From Rickettsiales bacterium (GTDB lineage Bacteria; Pseudomonadota; Alphaproteobacteria; TMED109), in NCBI GenBank assembly GCA_002720125.1, contig PBGQ01000023.1:1-15824 (forward strand): 15,824 nt of DNA. Reading direction: 5' to 3'. The translations under genes were made by a program, and so were the position numbers. Below, in pieces: positions 14,891-15,824 of this stretch. The notes beneath the pieces are model-generated. The model searched no databases. It saw nothing but the letters and a program-made list of their open reading frames with translations, and was not told where the DNA came from. Each line of letters opens with the position of its first letter. Within the stretch, counting starts at the first letter, position 1.

Positions 14891-15334
14891 ATGTTAAATT
14901 TTAATGTTATCATAATTGTTATAGTTTCTATTTTTCTTGTTTTTTTTGGCTGGAAACTTAGAAAGATATATAAAAGAATAGTTTTTTTTATTCTTAAAAG
15001 ACATGCTAAAAAATCAGAAAAAGAAGCCATAGTACTACTCAAAAAACATAATTTTGATATTATAGATGAGCAATTCAAAGTAAATCATTACCTATATGAG
15101 AACAATAAAAAAAAGTCCTTTTCCTTTAGACCAGACCTTCTGGTACAAAAAAATGGAGTCGAGTATTTTGCTGAAATAAAAAGTGGACAAGCTTCTTATA
15201 TAGAAAATATTAATACAAGAAGACAATTGCTTGAGTATTTTATATATTCAAAAAAGAAGTCTATTATCTTAGTAGATACTGAAAATAGTATTATTAAAAA
15301 AATAGACTTTGTTTTTGCTAAAGAAAGTTCTTAA
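14891..15334 (+). CDS. membrane-anchored PD-(D/E)XK nuclease-like protein, function unknown
   Basis: A 147-residue protein with one N-terminal membrane segment (about residues 5-21, IIIVIVSIFLVFFGW-type) followed by a basic stretch, so the rest should face the cytoplasm. The soluble part has the PD-(D/E)XK nuclease layout: a helix with E45, RPDLLV (D82), AEIKSG (E95, K97), then TRRQLLEYFIYS, where Q112 and Y116 resemble the QxxxY element of RecB-like nucleases, and a final strand SIILVDT. All catalytic positions are filled, so it could cut DNA, although many members of this fold are structural. No partner gene (helicase, methylase) adjoins it. It is divergent from the glycosyltransferase, 39 bases away. 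I do not recognise a named family. Confidence 0.7.
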   Translation: MLNFNVIIIVIVSIFLVFFGWKLRKIYKRIVFFILKRHAKKSEKEAIVLLKKHNFDIIDEQFKVNHYLYENNKKKSFSFRPDLLVQKNGVEYFAEIKSGQASYIENINTRRQLLEYFIYSKKKSIILVDTENSIIKKIDFVFAKESS

Positions 15335-15377
15335 TATAAATAAATTAGTTTAAGTTATTTCTAGTTTATAATAAAAT

Positions 15378-15821
15378 TTAATTTTTTAAATTGAAGGTTC
15401 CTCCACCTTCGCCAAAACCTGCGACATCAATCCATTCCATAGAGCCTGTTACACCTTCAAATCTTCCAGTACCACCTACAGCATTTCCCTTACATTTTTC
15501 TTTACCGCTTCCTGTAGTTGTACATTTCCAATTTAAAACCCAAAATTCATTAGTACCTGCAAGTTTCATATTACAAGATCCCATCAACATTGCAGCAGGT
15601 TCTGTTTGAAATAGTCCTGTACAAACAAAGTTTGTTCTCATTTCCTGGCTTCCCATTTTCATAACGTTAGTTCCTATAAAAGACCCTGCCATACTCATAA
15701 AGTCTCCATTCTGAATTACGGTTGTTTTTGTCCAGTCACCTCCATATTTCATAGTCACTTGGTCAGCAGAAGCCATCTTTACAAACAGAATAAATACAAA
15801 AAATAGTTTTAATACTTTCAT
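15378..15821 (-). CDS. secreted beta-rich four-cysteine protein, unknown function
   Basis: A 147-residue exported protein. The signal peptide is clear (KLFFVFILFVKMASA, cleavage likely after residue 19). The mature part is rich in Gly, Thr and Met with short alternating strands. It has four cysteines (C67, C83, C100, C110) that could form two periplasmic disulfides. The segment GGTGRFEGVTGSMEW (116-130) resembles the GGTGkFegatG motif of allene-oxide-cyclase-like, dirigent-like and DUF3224-type small beta barrels, which suggests a lipocalin-like barrel. Its function is unknown to me. The start is three bases from the window end, so nothing can be said about its upstream control or operon. It is convergent with the nuclease-like gene, with 43 gene-free bases between. 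Confidence 0.72.
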   Translation of the reverse strand: MKVLKLFFVFILFVKMASADQVTMKYGGDWTKTTVIQNGDFMSMAGSFIGTNVMKMGSQEMRTNFVCTGLFQTEPAAMLMGSCNMKLAGTNEFWVLNWKCTTTGSGKEKCKGNAVGGTGRFEGVTGSMEWIDVAGFGEGGGTFNLKN

Positions 15822-15824
15822 TTA

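Noticed and set aside
15335..15377. Bidirectional terminator between the nuclease-like and secreted-protein genes
   Set aside because: The bases are A/T runs without a GC-containing hairpin; I could not draw a credible stem.
1..15824. CRISPR array, tRNA, rRNA, insertion sequence or phage island
   Set aside because: No regularly spaced repeats, cloverleaf-like segments, transposase motifs or terminal inverted repeats were seen on either strand.

Overview
The window is strongly AT-rich (roughly 30% G+C by eye), lysine/isoleucine/asparagine-rich in translation and tightly packed. Neighbouring genes overlap or are separated by 0-50 bases nearly everywhere. The lineage signals point to an alphaproteobacterium: a ribosomal protein S21 of the alphaproteobacterial type sits divergently next to a COQ9 family gene, and the window also holds a TIGR01459-type HAD hydrolase and a DinB-like polymerase of the alphaproteobacterial sort. 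The reduced spacing and low G+C suggest a streamlined, probably marine, lineage (a SAR11/HIMB59/AEGEAN-169-like type is a guess). A fliG gene implies a flagellated cell. I see no tRNA, rRNA, CRISPR array, insertion sequence or phage gene.

Left part (1-8.1 kb) is mostly housekeeping. It holds the 3' end of pntB, a convergent glyoxalase II-like metallohydrolase, and a D-2-hydroxyacid dehydrogenase broken by one missing base in an A7 run that happens to be a textbook -1 slippery heptamer. Then come rpsU and coq9 (divergent), purE-purK (minus strand, overlapping), pyrD plus a HAD-IIA hydrolase (plus strand, 3-base gap) and a Y-family DNA polymerase.

Middle (8.1-11.4 kb): a rhomboid protease, a single-domain cyclic-nucleotide-binding-fold protein that lacks the usual phosphate-binding Arg, and then on the minus strand fliG followed by a tiny four-cysteine secreted protein and a ribosome-recycling-factor-like protein that has lost the RRF signature.

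Right part (11.5-14.9 kb): a four-gene minus-strand operon, transcribed in the order family-2 glycosyltransferase, MTAN-like nucleosidase/phosphorylase, spore-photoproduct-lyase-like radical SAM enzyme, short-chain dehydrogenase. The nucleosidase has a conserved N-terminus that lies upstream of its first ATG. It must start at a non-canonical codon, most likely ATT, placed 7 bases after a perfect GGAGG. A radical SAM enzyme paired with a 5'-deoxyadenosine-type nucleosidase, a sugar transferase and an SDR makes this the best candidate for an undescribed pathway. The window closes with a membrane-anchored PD-(D/E)XK nuclease-like protein and a secreted four-cysteine beta-barrel-like protein.

All calls come from reading motifs by eye; no database search was possible.
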